Assembly: GCA_035582835.1 (NCBI GenBank)
Contig: JAYKAV010002925.1
Span: forward strand, 62,001 to 126,000
Direction of reading: 5' to 3'
DNA from: Phoebastria nigripes
Taxonomy: Eukaryota > Chordata > Aves > Procellariiformes > Diomedeidae
Length of the DNA stretch: 64,000 nucleotides
Below the pieces are notes generated by a model that ran no database searches, was not told the DNA's origin, and worked only from the letters and a program-made list of their open reading frames with translations. Below are positions 1 through 12,737 of this stretch, in pieces. Each line of letters starts with the position of its first letter. Position 1 is the first letter of the stretch. The position numbers and the translations under genes were made by a program.

Positions 1-104
1 CCACCAAGATAACAAAGAGCTTGGAAATTAAAGACTGACTCACATCCACTGAGCAAACATCTGCAGCGCCTGAAATGTCATTGCCTCCAGCTCCTGGGTA
101 CAGC

Positions 105-300
105 CCCTCTGCAGCAGGCTGCAGCCGTGGGAGCGGCGGAAGGAAGCGGGTTCACCCCGGCCCCGCCAGCGGCCGTGCCCCGGGGGGCTCGAGGGCGCCA
201 CAGAGAGCCACTGAGGTGCCGGCACGCGCCCGTCCTGCCCACCGGCAACGCCGCCAGGCCGTCGGCAGTGCAGAGGCCGGAAGGCCTTGCAGCTGCTGCA
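105..300. other. Small GC-rich patch, no gene recognised
   Basis: About 200 bp of CpG-containing sequence lies in otherwise AT-rich DNA near the window edge. It may be an isolated regulatory element or an alternative first exon of the gene whose island is at 3-4 kb. Frames through it show no recognisable protein. Confidence 0.4.
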
Positions 301-3049
301 GCTGTTTGTTTGATGGCTGCAAGCCTTCACCTTTCATTTCCAGGCTCTTTCTCCCTCACACAGCCCCCACGGCACGAGGGATGGAGACAGTTAAAAGATA
401 AGGTTGGTGTGGGGGGGAACAAACAAGTGACAGAAGACTTGAGAAGGAAGCTCAGAAAAGGATGCTATAAAAAAGAAGCGATGAGCACAAATGTGGATTC
501 TCAACCTTTCTCTCAGTAGTGTGACCTTGCACTGCAACAGGGAAATGTTCCTGCTCTGCCCCATCACTCTCACACTGCCCTTCCATGCCGCCATAAAGAA
601 AGGGAAGACAGTCCCATATTAAGTCTCGACAGGCTACTCAGCTGATCAAAGGCAGGCAAATAAGAAATAATAAAATCCCAGTCTGATTCACCCAGTGATT
701 CATTACTTTAGGCAAAACACTTAAAGATGAGCCATAAAGGAAAATGGTTTTAAGTACATTTTTGTTTTGAGCCCTTCCCAGTCAATTTAGGGAAGGCATT
801 TGGCAGAGGAATATAGTCACATTTTTTCCTAATTATATTTCTCTGTGAAATCCTCTCAACAGTCTTGGTTTTGCTGAAGAGATCCCAGAACACACCGCCA
901 CAAATAAACGAACTCCTGTTTTCCAGAGAAAGTGGAAGCGCTGTATGAGTGGGGCTTTATGGGTTACAGCCATGAAACAGACTATATGTCTGTTCACCTG
1001 TGTTGTCATTCACAAACAGATGAATTTGTGAAGGCTAAATAGCAGCTCTGAAATTCTTATTTAAAATAAATTTTGTACCACAGAAGGAAGAACTCTTTGC
1101 ATAAGTTCATATACAACTCACTTTTCCTTCCTCCCCGTAGTTTACAAGTAATTTCTTTGCTTTAGTGTTCTTAACTGTAAGAGACTCAGAGTGATATTTA
1201 CCTGATAAGCTTACACAAATATTATGAGAGTTAACTGGAAAAGGGCCGTGAAACACTTTCAANAAGAAAAAGCTGCCATTTTTCCCAAGAGTGGCCACTC
1301 AAACTTCTTGGATTGGATTAAGGTCACAGCAATAAATACCCATCAGAAAGGAAACTGAATTCAGGCTTAGAATATTTAAATATCCCCACAATATCTCATT
1401 CACCTTCACAATGCAAACTTTTAAAGCAGCGGTTATTGTCATGCTATGTGCTAAGCGTGTTTCTACAGAAATGAGCAATTTGAGAAAAAGACAGGGGAGA
1501 GCACAGGAGGAAGGAGAGTCCCATTTCTGCTCAGTCACCACTCCTCCCCTGGTAAAGAACAAACCCCCAAACCAGAAAACCCCGACGAAATGTAGGACAG
1601 ACACCCAGGATGAGGAGCCCGCAAGCAGTCCGGCTGAGAGAGCCCTGCCTCCCCTTCCATCCTTTAAAACCCTTGTAAAAAGCAGGATTTGGACATGGAG
1701 GACAATTGCTCCTCCATGTTCTAGGGCGGTCTGCAGAAAGCCTCGAACAATTCGGAGGATAATCCTCTGCACAGAGGTATGTGGAGCGTGGCGCTCGCTG
1801 CCAACACATCTCCCCTCCTCACCCGGGCTGGAGAGCCCAGTTGGTCCAACTACAGCATAAATAGTCTCAAGTGACAAGCCAGAGGATGCTGCAGTGTGCT
1901 TCAGTGAAGTGCTCTCTCTATGGTGCCTCTTAAAAAGAGAAAAAAAAACCTTCCAACAAGCCAAAGTCAAATAGGAGTCATTCGGTACACAGTGAAGTGG
2001 ATCCCATTTTAGTCAGTGAATTTCCACCGAGCCACAGCAGAAGGCCTCTGCTCACCAGGAATACAGCAATTACTAGATTTCAGACAGGTTTTGCCAGTCG
2101 ATTTCGTGCAATTTCGGCATGGGCTCCTAGCCTGAAAAGGGCAGTTATTGATACTCTGTATCCTTCAGCAACAGATGGAATTTCCTTTCAGAGCCTTTTT
2201 AAAAAAAGTTGGNGCTTTGGTGGCAAATGAAGTAAAAGTTAGATGGAAGGATGCTCTTTCTTTCTCCTCCTGTAGCTGTTTTTACTTCTGATCTAAGACG
2301 GTTAGACTCAGAATGTCGTTTTTTTTTCTTCCAGAATGTATTTTACCAATTAACAAGGATCTTTTCCTCATACTTTACTTTTAGAACAACGGCTGGTACA
2401 TGTTATTTTGCCTTTCAAGCACAGGTAAAACCCAAACAAACCTAAAGGTGAATGAAGCACCACAAAGCACTGGTTACTATCATTTGGAATAGAGGTTAGC
2501 AGAAATGCCCCAAAGCGGTCCGTGGGACACTGAATAGCCTAAGGCTACGTGGCGGGTTCAGCTGGTGGCACAAGCAGACTATAGCTTCGCCTTCCATAAA
2601 ATCAGCTGCCGAACACGGGGTTTATTTCAGTCCTTCTAATGTCACATAAACAAAGCCCGGGTTTACACACTTCCTCGTCTCCTCTTTCACAAGGAGATAT
2701 ATCCTAGCTACAGGTTGCATTACAAACTCTGCAAAACAATGGAACTAAACCCTCTGCCATAAGAGCAAGCTGGACGTACATACACGTGAGCAAATGCATA
2801 CCCAGGCATTCAAACCTGCCCCTTTTTGTTCTCGCCTTCGGCTCGTTAAAAGCGAGCAGCTTAGCTGTTACTATGTATTTACGGGCAAACACACACACAC
2901 ACGCGCTCACACACTCACACTCTCTCTCTCTCTCTCTCACACACGCGTGCGCGCCGTGGGCCCAGCCTGCATTTTCTGAATACCGTAAAACTTCCACTGA
3001 CCCTGTGGCAGCGCTGGATTTAAGCGAAAGGCAGGGACGTTTCCCAGCA
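301..3049. other. Non-coding flank, no gene recognised
   Basis: This stretch is AT-rich with scattered short open frames of no recognisable similarity. A frame of 223 codons on the minus strand (1299-1970) has no domain that I can name. If the 3-4 kb island is the promoter of a minus-strand gene, this is its first intron. Confidence 0.5.
2885..2954 (+). repeat. (CA)n / (CT)n compound microsatellite
   Basis: Runs of CA and CACT give way to a run of CT and then CACACGCGTGCG, bordering the CpG island. Confidence 0.85.
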
Positions 3050-3221
3050 AGGCAGGACTAAACCCGCGGCCGCGCATCCTGCGGGGGCTGCGGCACACGC
3101 GGCCCAGCCGCGCAGTTACAGCCATCACGCTTGCCAGGGTGAAACTCTTTTTTGTTTTTTGGGGTTTTTTTGGCGCTGCCAGCGAAAGCTCGTAGCTGCT
3201 GACTGCCGTTTTTTTGTTTTC

Positions 3222-3243
3222 TTTTTTTTTTTTTTTTTTTTTT
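3222..3243 (+). repeat. Poly(T), 22 nt
   Basis: An uninterrupted T run sits just inside the CpG island, preceded by T-rich sequence from 3208. Confidence 0.9.
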
Positions 3244-3610
3244 AAGGCACGCCGCAGCGTCTCGCTACGGCAGCATCCCGGCGGCCAGCCCCGAGCCGCC
3301 CCGCAGCGCGCCCCGGCCGCGGGGCGATGCCGCATGGCCGGCTCCGTCCCCCCCGTCCCCTCCCGCCCCGCGATCCCGCCGCAGCGATGCCGCTGGGCTC
3401 CCCCATCCCCTCCCCGACCCGCTGCGCGCATTTTTTGGGCTTGGAATCCTCCGCGCCCGGGGACGAGGAGGCACGTTTGGCGGAGGGGGGCTGGGGGGGC
3501 TGCGCACACGGCGGAGACAAAGCGCGGCTCGCGGCGGGCTCCGGCCCGCGCTGTGCGGCCGCGGCGCGGAGACAAAGGCTGCGCGGGGAGCCGCGTCCCC
3601 GTCCCCCCCG

Positions 3611-3619
3611 ATTGCATCA
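3611..3619 (-). promoter_or_regulatory. Exact C/EBP-ATF response element TGATGCAAT
   Basis: The minus strand reads TGATGCAAT, the canonical amino acid response element described for CHOP and SLC38A2 in mammals. It sits 11 nt past the candidate minus-strand splice donor at 3630-3631, in CpG-island sequence, so it would be intronic as in SLC38A2. Confidence 0.55.
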
Positions 3620-3850
3620 GCTGCTGCCTACCTTCCCGAGGAGCCGCGGGGATCCCCCGAGGTATAATCCACCCTCTCCGGCGAGAGCCGGCCGGAGCGC
3701 CCCGACAAATAATGACAGTGATAGTAATAAAATAAAATTTAAAAAAAATTAAGAAAAAGGGGCGAGGAGGNGGGAAATTAAATTGGCGAAACGAAGACGG
3801 CGAGGAAGATGCCGCTCCTCCTCCCGCCGCGGGTGTGTGCATGTGGAGGT

Positions 3851-3870
3851 GGGCGGGCGGGCGGGCGGGC
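3851..3870 (+). repeat. (GGGC)5 quadruplex-prone tract
   Basis: Five GGG runs are separated by single C bases, the classic short-loop G-quadruplex pattern, inside the CpG island. Confidence 0.8.
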
Positions 3871-6800
3871 AGACGGGAGCGCGCCGGGCGCGCCGCCGCG
3901 CCGGGCCCGGGGCCGGGCCCGGGGCCGCGCCGCCAGGTGCTGCGGGTCGCGGAGCCCCGCGGAGCCCCCGCGGAGCCGCCTCCCCGGGGCCGCCCGCTCG
4001 CACGTGTCCCCGGGCAGGAGACCCGCGGGGCTCCCCGGCACCCCTGCTCTCCGGCCGCATGTACGTTCAGCACCTTTCTTTTTAAAAAAAAACATTTTTT
4101 TACTCTTTTTACAACAAAAAAAGTCGGTTTTCTCTCTCTTTTTACGCCACGGCTTGCCCACAGGAGAACCCCTCCTGGCAGGCAGCCCGGATTTTTGTGG
4201 CGTTTTCCCTGAAATGGCCACGGAAGATCTGGCATCATCATGTTACCTAATTTCCTGTTTCGTCACGCAAAATGTATATGCTGAAAATGCTGCCATTTGT
4301 GTGAGAGGTCAGAGCATTTCCAACTGGGGCAAGACACGCTTTTCGGATACAAAGGGGGATTTGATGCACAGATGATCTGCTGTAGCTTGTTATTTCCAAA
4401 CTAATCTCTAGAAAGCATTATATGAGTTTTTTGGCTTGGAAAAAAACTTTTTAAGAGCAAACCTGAAACAAGATGGCATTGCAGCTGACAATTTGAGACT
4501 GCAGTCCTTGGTTTCACCCCACGCAACGCATGACTTGCACGGGATATCGCAAGGCAAAGCGTGAAAGGATGCTGGAGCATGCGGGTTTGGGGGCAGTTTG
4601 CCTGGCCGTCAGCGGAGGGGGAATGGCTGCTGGGAAGCTCTCATGGTAGCTCTGCCAGCAGCTTCTTGAGGTCTTTGCTCTGGAAGTTCCCCTACCGGGT
4701 CTCCTAAATGTCAGGCCAAAACGGCAGATGACACACACGAAGAACTGTGGTTTTCAAATTACTGTCTTTGCATGTACAAGTTGGATTCTCATTTTGGTGC
4801 TTGTACTGCATTTTTTTCACTAGGGTAGTTCTTTGAATGTGAAGTGCTGTGCAAACAGTAATTTAATTAACACCCATTGCACCCCGCTAGGACAAGAGCC
4901 ATATCATCCCAGTAATGGGAGCAAAGCCAGAGGAAGAGCTAGCTGCTCAAGGTCGTTAAGCCAAGGGCTGCTCTTTCAATACTTCCTTGTGTGAATAAAC
5001 CTCTCTGGGGCTCACACCAGCACCATGCGCAGCCCCACAGAAATTTCAGATCGACAAAGGATGTGGGGTTGGGTTCCAAGTCAGGGGCTTGACTCCCCAT
5101 CCAGCCCTATGTGCAAGGCACCATGCCCGAAAGCAGAAAAGAAAGTATTTGCAATTCACTCTTACTCAATTAGACTTATTTCTCTTAAGCTGACAATCAA
5201 CCTTCCCCCCAAATTACTAAATAAAAATATGTAGTATGTAGTGGATGTGGTCAGGTGGTATTGTTGTAGGGAATAAGAAGAAACTCTGCTTTGTTTCTTT
5301 AAAACAAAACGTGTATCAGTCTGACTATCAGGTGAATAGTCATTGATTTGATGCATTCTGTTGCCACCGTTCATTTTATACCTGTAGAGGCAGGCATTTT
5401 CTACCTTACAGATAATTTGATTCTTACCTTGTCATACACAGTCTTAGAACCAAGGTAATTGTTTTTCACAGAATTTGGAAAAAATCTTTTTAGCATATCT
5501 TAACACAGCTCTACAAAAATAATAGCACTTCTCATAAATGATAACTATTTTACTTTGCACTTTTAGTATTTCATATTTCTCCACTCTCAATATCTTTCTG
5601 ATTTTTTGGCACTGTTGGTTCTGTTTGGCTTGATATTCTGTGAAACCTTGATGCTTGTGACCAGCATCTTTTAGTTCCAGCTTTTATGATTTCTTGTAAG
5701 CTTTTTCAATAGGTTTTCATGCCATTCACTCCTTATTGACCTTATTCACTCCTCCTGGGCCTTTCTCTTTATCCTTTTCACTTATAATCTCGTTCCTATA
5801 TCTGGCTTCAGATATACTGAAGATTCAGGAATTTGCTTTGGTATTTCAAGCCCATCATTTTTCTTCCTCTTGTCCGTCTAGAACTGGCAGTTCTCTTCTT
5901 GGATGCCTTTCAGTGCACTTTTCTCTAGTCAAAATGGATCCTCTTCTCTTTCCTCTGAAATAGCCCTGAGCCTTTCTCTGTCTGTGATAACACCATTCCC
6001 ATCCTTCTTTTGTTCAGACCTGCAACTTCCAAATGTTCTTTAGATTATATTTCAGCTGCCTAAAATGCATCAACAGCCACATTTGTTTTCAGAACTACAC
6101 TCCGAAGTGCAATGTTCTTCCTGAGTCTGGAAAATTCCCTTCTGCACTGTCCTTCAAAAATTTATGCTTATTGACTAACTTAAACTGTCTAATGGAAACT
6201 GCAGGTATGCAGTGAAAAATATACCCATATAATAAAAGTGAACTTAAATCAAAAGACACCAAATACTTCTTTGGTTGACTAAATTATCACACGTGTGAGC
6301 ATTTGGCAAGCTTGTCCATGCAGTTTCTGAATGCTGTTTGATTTGGGGTGCATTTTATTGAAAGTGGGGCTTAGTTGGCTTCTTTGTTGTCTTTTTGCTT
6401 CCAAATTGCAGTGAAGCCTATGAGAGATTCCAAGAACAATTCTTGCACCTGGCACAAAGCTGATGACAGAGGGTCCTTAAATTTGGATGATTGCCTGTTC
6501 AAATATTTTACCCCTGGGCAAATATGTGGCTACGGCCCAGGGGAAAGCAGTTGCTTGAGTCGGAGGTAGCCGTGCCTGGGGCGTAGGGATTCAGGGCTGA
6601 CATGACGAGCCTGACAGGAGGAGCTGGAGGTGCTTACAGAGTTCTCTTCACCTCTATTTTAGTACATCCGTTGTCGGCATGTTTGAACTTACGTGTTAGT
6701 GCTTGTGTGGAAGAGAGGGGAATAAAAGAGAACAGATCAGAAGCGGAAAGCCAGCTGAAGGAGAAAAATCCTGTGTTTTGCAGAGAAGCTGCTTGCTGCC

Positions 6801-9442
6801 AGAAAGTGACCTTGAACATCTTTGAAGTATCTGACTGGCCTTCAAGAATGGCCAAGCGTGATGAGGAAGCTCAGGGTGTAGGCAATGGCTGTTTTTGCAC
6901 CTCAGTGCTACATCTACATCTTGTGCTAGTTGAATTAAAAAGCACATAGACCTTCTGGGCTTTTTTTGTTTGGTTTTGTTTTTTTGGAATGAAGGCTTTG
7001 TGTCCATTTGCTGCAGAGAGCCCATGAGCTTAGGTCTGATAAGGCAGCATCTAAGCTACGGGGCTGCTCACAGGAGGGGGCAGTACTGGTCCTCTTTTAG
7101 GAAGTAGTTAGAAGTGAGATCCCCATCGCACCAAGGCTTCACAGANACTGCGCTCTCAAAGTGTGGCAGATGTGCCACAAGGAGGAACAAAGGGCTGGTA
7201 CCTACTTGGGCTGAGTGTGGTTCAAGCCCAAACATACCCGCTGAGCTGGGTGAACTCTTCCAGGGCGGTACAGTAAGCTACTGCACTGCCCGGTGCAACT
7301 TTCTTCTTGGAAGTAAAATAAAATTTTCAACAAACATGGTTTCTCTAGTCTGCCATGCCGGGATTTGCTGTTAGACAAAAATAAAGGCTTCTTGGAAATC
7401 TACTGCCATGTTAAAAGCCTGCTGGCGCTAGCAGGGTCCCGATGTTGATTCCGTGACATTAGTTGAGAAGGATATTTTGCCNAGCAGCTGAGCAAGTAAA
7501 AACATCATTGACTATGATGCGTAATGTATGATCTGTACATGACTGGTCTTGCACGATACTCTGAAAAGAACTGCCCACACTTGTCACAGATTTTGTGAAC
7601 ACTGATAGCATCAACTGTGTTTAAACGTGTTCAGCCGCCTCCAACTCTGCATGTTGAGACAATCAGTTTTCTAGGGCTGCGAAATCTTGCATGCATGTCT
7701 GTGACTCTGTGATCATGAGATGGTATAATTTGTTAGTTTCCTGGCCAAAGTGTGGTATACAACCACAATGACTAATGCTGGTTTAACAGGAGTAGTTGTC
7801 CTCTGCTCTTCCTCTTTAGATTCAGGAATTCATGCAACGAACCAGGTAGTTGTGCTTTTTCTCCTTACCTTCTGATCATCTGCTCTAACTCTTTTCTTCG
7901 GTCAGAACAAGTGTTTTACTGGAATACAAAGATTTCAAACTTCTTGCATGAGGCTAAGGAAATAGCAGTGACTAAAACAAAGAGATTTGCAAGTATGATA
8001 GATGCCTGTAGTGATAGTAAAAGCTTCATTTAAACACGCTTTAGAAGTATGTGTAACAAAATGCTCTTTTGTTTAATCGCTTTTAAGGTGTTGCTTCTTA
8101 CTGTCAATTTATAGTGCTATAGACCAATTTATATGGTCTGAGTAGACCATAAAACTTTAATCTTTCTGAAATGAGTAAATTCAGACTATGTTGTAACCAT
8201 GATGCTGAGTTGTGTTGCAACACAAAGAGAAAATCCTCTCTTCTTTTCCCCAGAAAAGCTAATTTTTTGCCATTCCATTTGTATAGAGTAACTTTAAAGC
8301 CTTGCTCAGCGTTTTGAGGGATAGTACCTGTTATGTCAGGTTGCCAGAAATGGTCCTGGCAACTTGCAACTCCTAGTCCCAGCATAAGGCATAGCTATGG
8401 AAGATGGGATGTGTCTAGAAACGTGAAATAATTGATAACTGTTGTGAATTAAATTACACTAAAGATAATTTATTTAATCCAGGACTGGCCTGCTAGTGCA
8501 CAACCCAGTAATTGAATTCTCTTCTGTTAAAAAAGATAGATTAAAAGATACATATATAAAAGAAAAGAATATGAAAGTTTAATTCAGAGTTTGGGTGCCA
8601 AATAATATATATCTAAATCCATATCATTAATTAGAAGCATTCAAAGTTGCTGAGCATCTCTCACTGCTGCTTAAATCCATGGGAGTTGAGGGAACTCAGT
8701 ATCTCTAGAAACCAGAGTGCTCATTTACCTGACTATATGTGAAATTAGATACTAACCTGTAAGTATTCAGGTTGCACATACTGACCTTACTGCAGTCCAA
8801 CAATAATATACCCTGGAGAAGTTATGGGATTATGAAACATCATTAAATGAGTGAATTTGAAAAAAAGGAGTGAATTCTTATTTTTGACAATTCCCATCTA
8901 GTAAGATGACATAAGCTTTTCAGGATGGTGGTAAAACGATGAACTCTTTAAATCACCACAGTAAACAACCAATCAATAAAGATTAGCTTTACACACAAGA
9001 AATTAATACTCAAGGAGCAGAGGACTAGGTTAAAATTAAGTCCTTTAAGAATATCGTGATGGCTAATAGGTTTTAAAAGAATAAACCAAAATAAAGCTAT
9101 TGACATGCCCAAGCGCATGTTGGGAAGTATGGCTGAAATACAGCAGAAATAATAAGCTTATTTAAAAGCTGAGGTTGTTAACACATCTGTAAGACTGGGC
9201 AGGTGCCTCAGGTACNGCCCGGTACCCATCCCATTGTTCCTCTGGTATTTAGATCAGCTTTTGCAATTCTTTAAAATGCAAAGAAATTCCATTTTCATTA
9301 AACCTAAATGAAGTCAGTGAAAGCAAAATTTAATCCATAATTTACAAGGCTTTGGGTATCGTGTATTCCGTGAAAGTCCTTCCCTAGAGACTGTGACAGT
9401 GCTGTAGGCCAAAGCAATGCTCTGTGCGTGCGTGTTCAGTGG

Positions 9443-9468
9443 TTATTAAATGTGCATGCATTTAATAA
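9443..9468. repeat. 26-bp inverted repeat (10-bp arms)
   Basis: The arms TTATTAAATG and CATTTAATAA are exact reverse complements around TGCATG. This could be a homeodomain-type site pair or chance in AT-rich DNA. Confidence 0.7.
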
Positions 9469-12400
9469 TGTGTTTATGGAGGAGTCAAGTTCTGCAGAAA
9501 AAACATTAAACTGATAAAATTAAGCTAACTGGAACTTCATGTTATAAATATAGCAAAACTTCCTGATCTGCTCAAGACAGGGAAGTCTCCANCACTGCTG
9601 GTGTGGCTGCTTCCCCCAAGCCTCCCTTGCAGCACGGAGCTGGTCAATGCTGGTTGCACCTCCCGGACGTGCTATTGAGCTTAAGCTGCAAATAAGGAAA
9701 AAAGCCAAATAGCAGACAAAAATATCAAAGTATGCAGCTCTACTAGCAGTCGTGCTTAAAAACATTCAGAGATACCTGTGTGGTAACCTATTTCTCTCTC
9801 TGGTTTTAGGCTTCATATAGCAGCTGTCATTACAGTAATGAAGTGATTAGATCTGCTCTGTTGCCTAATTACAGGACTAGAAATGGCATGCATTCCTGCA
9901 ATCTAGTTAAGTACTCCATATCTGAATCCTCTGATTTCAAGGATAGTCTTTGGGAAATTATCTTTAGAGCATATAATTTTTTTTTAAAGTGCACTTGATT
10001 GAAGTGAGGAGTCTATCATATTGTAGAATTATTGATTATGATAAGTACTTTGAACTTACACAGTGTTTTTCATCTTAGAATATCCTAGTATTTTGCTACA
10101 AGGGGCAAGTATTATTAGTCCCACTGCAGATTGAAAACTTGGAGGAAAAATGAGAGAATACATTATTTATTTAGGATTCCCGTCAAATGGTGGAGCAAGG
10201 CTAGCTAGTTCAAGACTAGCTACCCTTTCCTTTAATGTCCTTGAGGGGATCCTACAAGCAAAAGACCTTTTGCATTTCTTTAGGATGGAAGAGTCTTCCC
10301 TGAAGGTTCTGGTGCAATGGATTTTGGGTACAAAACGAGGCTGCTTACAGCCTCTAGTTGGATACAGCACCTGCAAGTTTTCTTTCCCAGAGCAGCTCCC
10401 CTTTCTTTGTACAATAACCAGGAAGTTCTGTGTGGTCACATTAATGATAGGAGCACAGTATTACAAGAGAAAAGACATCTTAAAAGACTTTATGTGTCTG
10501 CCTTAATTATCAGTATATGCCTCTGCAGAGGTAGGTCTGCCTTCATGCCAGCTCCTGACATCTTTGGAGATGGAAAGCTGAACCTGCTCCCTACCAGCAT
10601 CTGTTTTATTGTCTTCCAGCAGCTGTATATTTGCCCACCTAAAATGCATTGCAGAGTTGTGGGCTTACATCCCTCTTCTGTCTGGGCTTACATCCCTATA
10701 GTGTTCTATCTGGGATGCTCAGTGTGACCAGAAGTTGAACATCCGAGTGAACACCGCTTGCCTTGTCCTACAGCCTCTTCCGGTAAATGGGGGTTAGCAG
10801 AAGATGCTGTTCACTTAGCAATGCATGCAATTAATTGTGTACATTCTTACAGCAAACAAGATAATGATTATGAGTGGAACATACACCACTCAAACAAAAA
10901 GAGAGGCTCTTCACACCGGAAAAGGGATTCAGTAGTTTTGATTCCCACTGCTTTATCTCATCTACAAGTCCCTCCTGTTTTTCCATGTTTCACATTGCTT
11001 AGTCAGAAGATGAAGAAAACAGGTAACATTTTAACAAAGCTGTGTCAGAGGAAAAGTACAATAAAATTTCTAAGGCCCATGTAAAAGTCTAAAAGTTGGT
11101 TTAAAAGAAATTATCCTGAGGTAAGGGATAATAGAAAAAATTCTTACAAGATCAGAGTGCAACACATGCTTTATCAGTAGACCTGGTGTATAAAGCTCTG
11201 GGTAACCAGAAGGCAGAAGATACATTGCAATATGTAGTATATATAAATTTATATATATTACTATTTTATAGCTAAAATTTACAGATATATAGTGTATATT
11301 ATATGTTAGCAGATGTCTACTATATCTCTTATAATAAATAAATTTTAAAAAACCCTCAAATGGGTTTAGAACTTGTATCTGATGCATGAACTTGACTGTA
11401 GTTTGTTAGAGTGTTCTTAGTCCAAAACGGCCATTAGAAAACGCTGTCTTCCGAAAGCCTTGGCTTGGCAGCAAATCATAGCCTGATCCTGCAAATTTTG
11501 TGCACTCAAGTACTGAAGTCGCATTGGAAATGTTGTTATGTTCTAGCGTATGTGAAGCTGCCTGACCCAATATATTTTTACTATTACCATCATGGCCTAA
11601 TGCAGTTGTAAAAGGAAGGAGTAAGTGCATTTTATAAATGTGTTCTGAAATATTCATGTTCATCGCAAATGCTACCTGCTTCAGGTTGTGGATGCTTTTC
11701 TAAAAGATTGTAATCTAAAAATGCTGTTTTCAGAAAGAGTCGTGGTGCTGGTTTCACAGAGTCCATCACCTTGCTTCACTCCCCGTGTGTGTGGGGCTGT
11801 GGGAAGTTGTGTCTTCGGCCATCTCAGGCACCGTTAGGGCTCACTGGAAGCTTGTTGAAGTCAATGAAGACAGACAGGTACATAAAACATAGCCTGTGCT
11901 GAAGCAGTTTCCCAAATTTTGTCCATAATGGGGAGTCCAGGACGCAATGATGTAAATAATTGCTCAGAAGTTACAAGGGTCCAGGGGGAAGGAGCAGCCC
12001 AGGGAGGAGCATGCCTCCCTCATAGGCTGTGGTTGCACAGACATCTCTTTTGCTTTGAGCCAGGCTGGGGCACACATCCAGGTTAAGAACAACACCTTCC
12101 CAAGCCTTGAGCTCAGATCAGTTCACAGAAGGGCCAGTGCAGAGGCAGAAACAGGCAGGTGGTGCACAGGCAGTTTTGCTTCTCTGAAGCTTGAGCTAGT
12201 GTTTTTAAGCCACATGACTTGTCTACAAGAACTTGTCTGGTAGCTGACTTCCCACCACTGGACAAGAGACTTTTTCTCCCACCCCTTCATGTCCCCTTCC
12301 CAGACTGCATGCTCAAGAGTCCCCACTGCACTGCTGTTTCCCTTCACCAGAGCAGGTCCCTTTCTGGGACCCAGGCAGCCTCAGTGGGGGCACGCCATCA

Positions 12401-12707
12401 CGAGGTGGCAGGGGCAGGACTGGGGTGACTGGGACCAGAGCAGGGTCACAGCGTTGTCAGACCTGGTGACAGCTGTCTAAAAATACAGGGGAAGGGGCCG
12501 GCGATGCAAACCTCTGGTAAGACTGAGAGAGGATGTTCTATATGCCAGCCTGGAGGGAGCACCTGAGCTCGTTCCAGCTCCCCGCAGCAGNGAGCACAGC
12601 CCTACAGGAGCTGCACAGCTCTCCGGGTTATAAAACTGCATTTATTCCTGCATCCCAGGTAAATGGAACAGTTCCACAATTTTCCTTGGGTTTTGCACTT
12701 TTTGGTT

Positions 12708-12737
12708 TTTGCACTAAAGCCTTTGGTTTAGTGCAAA
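12708..12737. repeat. 30-nt hairpin (11-bp perfect stem, 8-nt loop)
   Basis: TTTGCACTAAA and TTTAGTGCAAA pair perfectly around GCCTTTGG. It is too short for a microRNA precursor; function unknown. Confidence 0.7.

Larger units (their letters stand above)
3050..4080. promoter_or_regulatory. CpG island, candidate promoter of a neighbouring gene (possibly SLC38A1)
   Basis: About 1 kb of CpG-rich sequence lies 21 kb past the SLC38A2 3' end. It contains GGGCGGG runs (3851-3873), a CACGTG E-box (4001-4006) and an exact C/EBP-ATF site (3611-3619). On the minus strand GGGAAG|GTAGGC is a candidate donor (GT at 3630-3631). In vertebrates SLC38A1 follows SLC38A2 on the same strand, so this may be its promoter and leader exon. 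I see no SLC38A1 coding exon in the window, so the gene assignment rests on synteny only. Confidence 0.55.

Noticed and set aside
1299..1970. 223-codon minus-strand frame
   Set aside because: No recognisable domain, no splice context and composition like the surrounding non-coding DNA.
2937..4241. 434-codon open frame on the minus strand
   Set aside because: It spans a CpG island and a microsatellite, is Arg/Gly/Ala/Pro-rich with homopolymer-coded Lys runs, and matches no family. GC-rich islands commonly give such frames.
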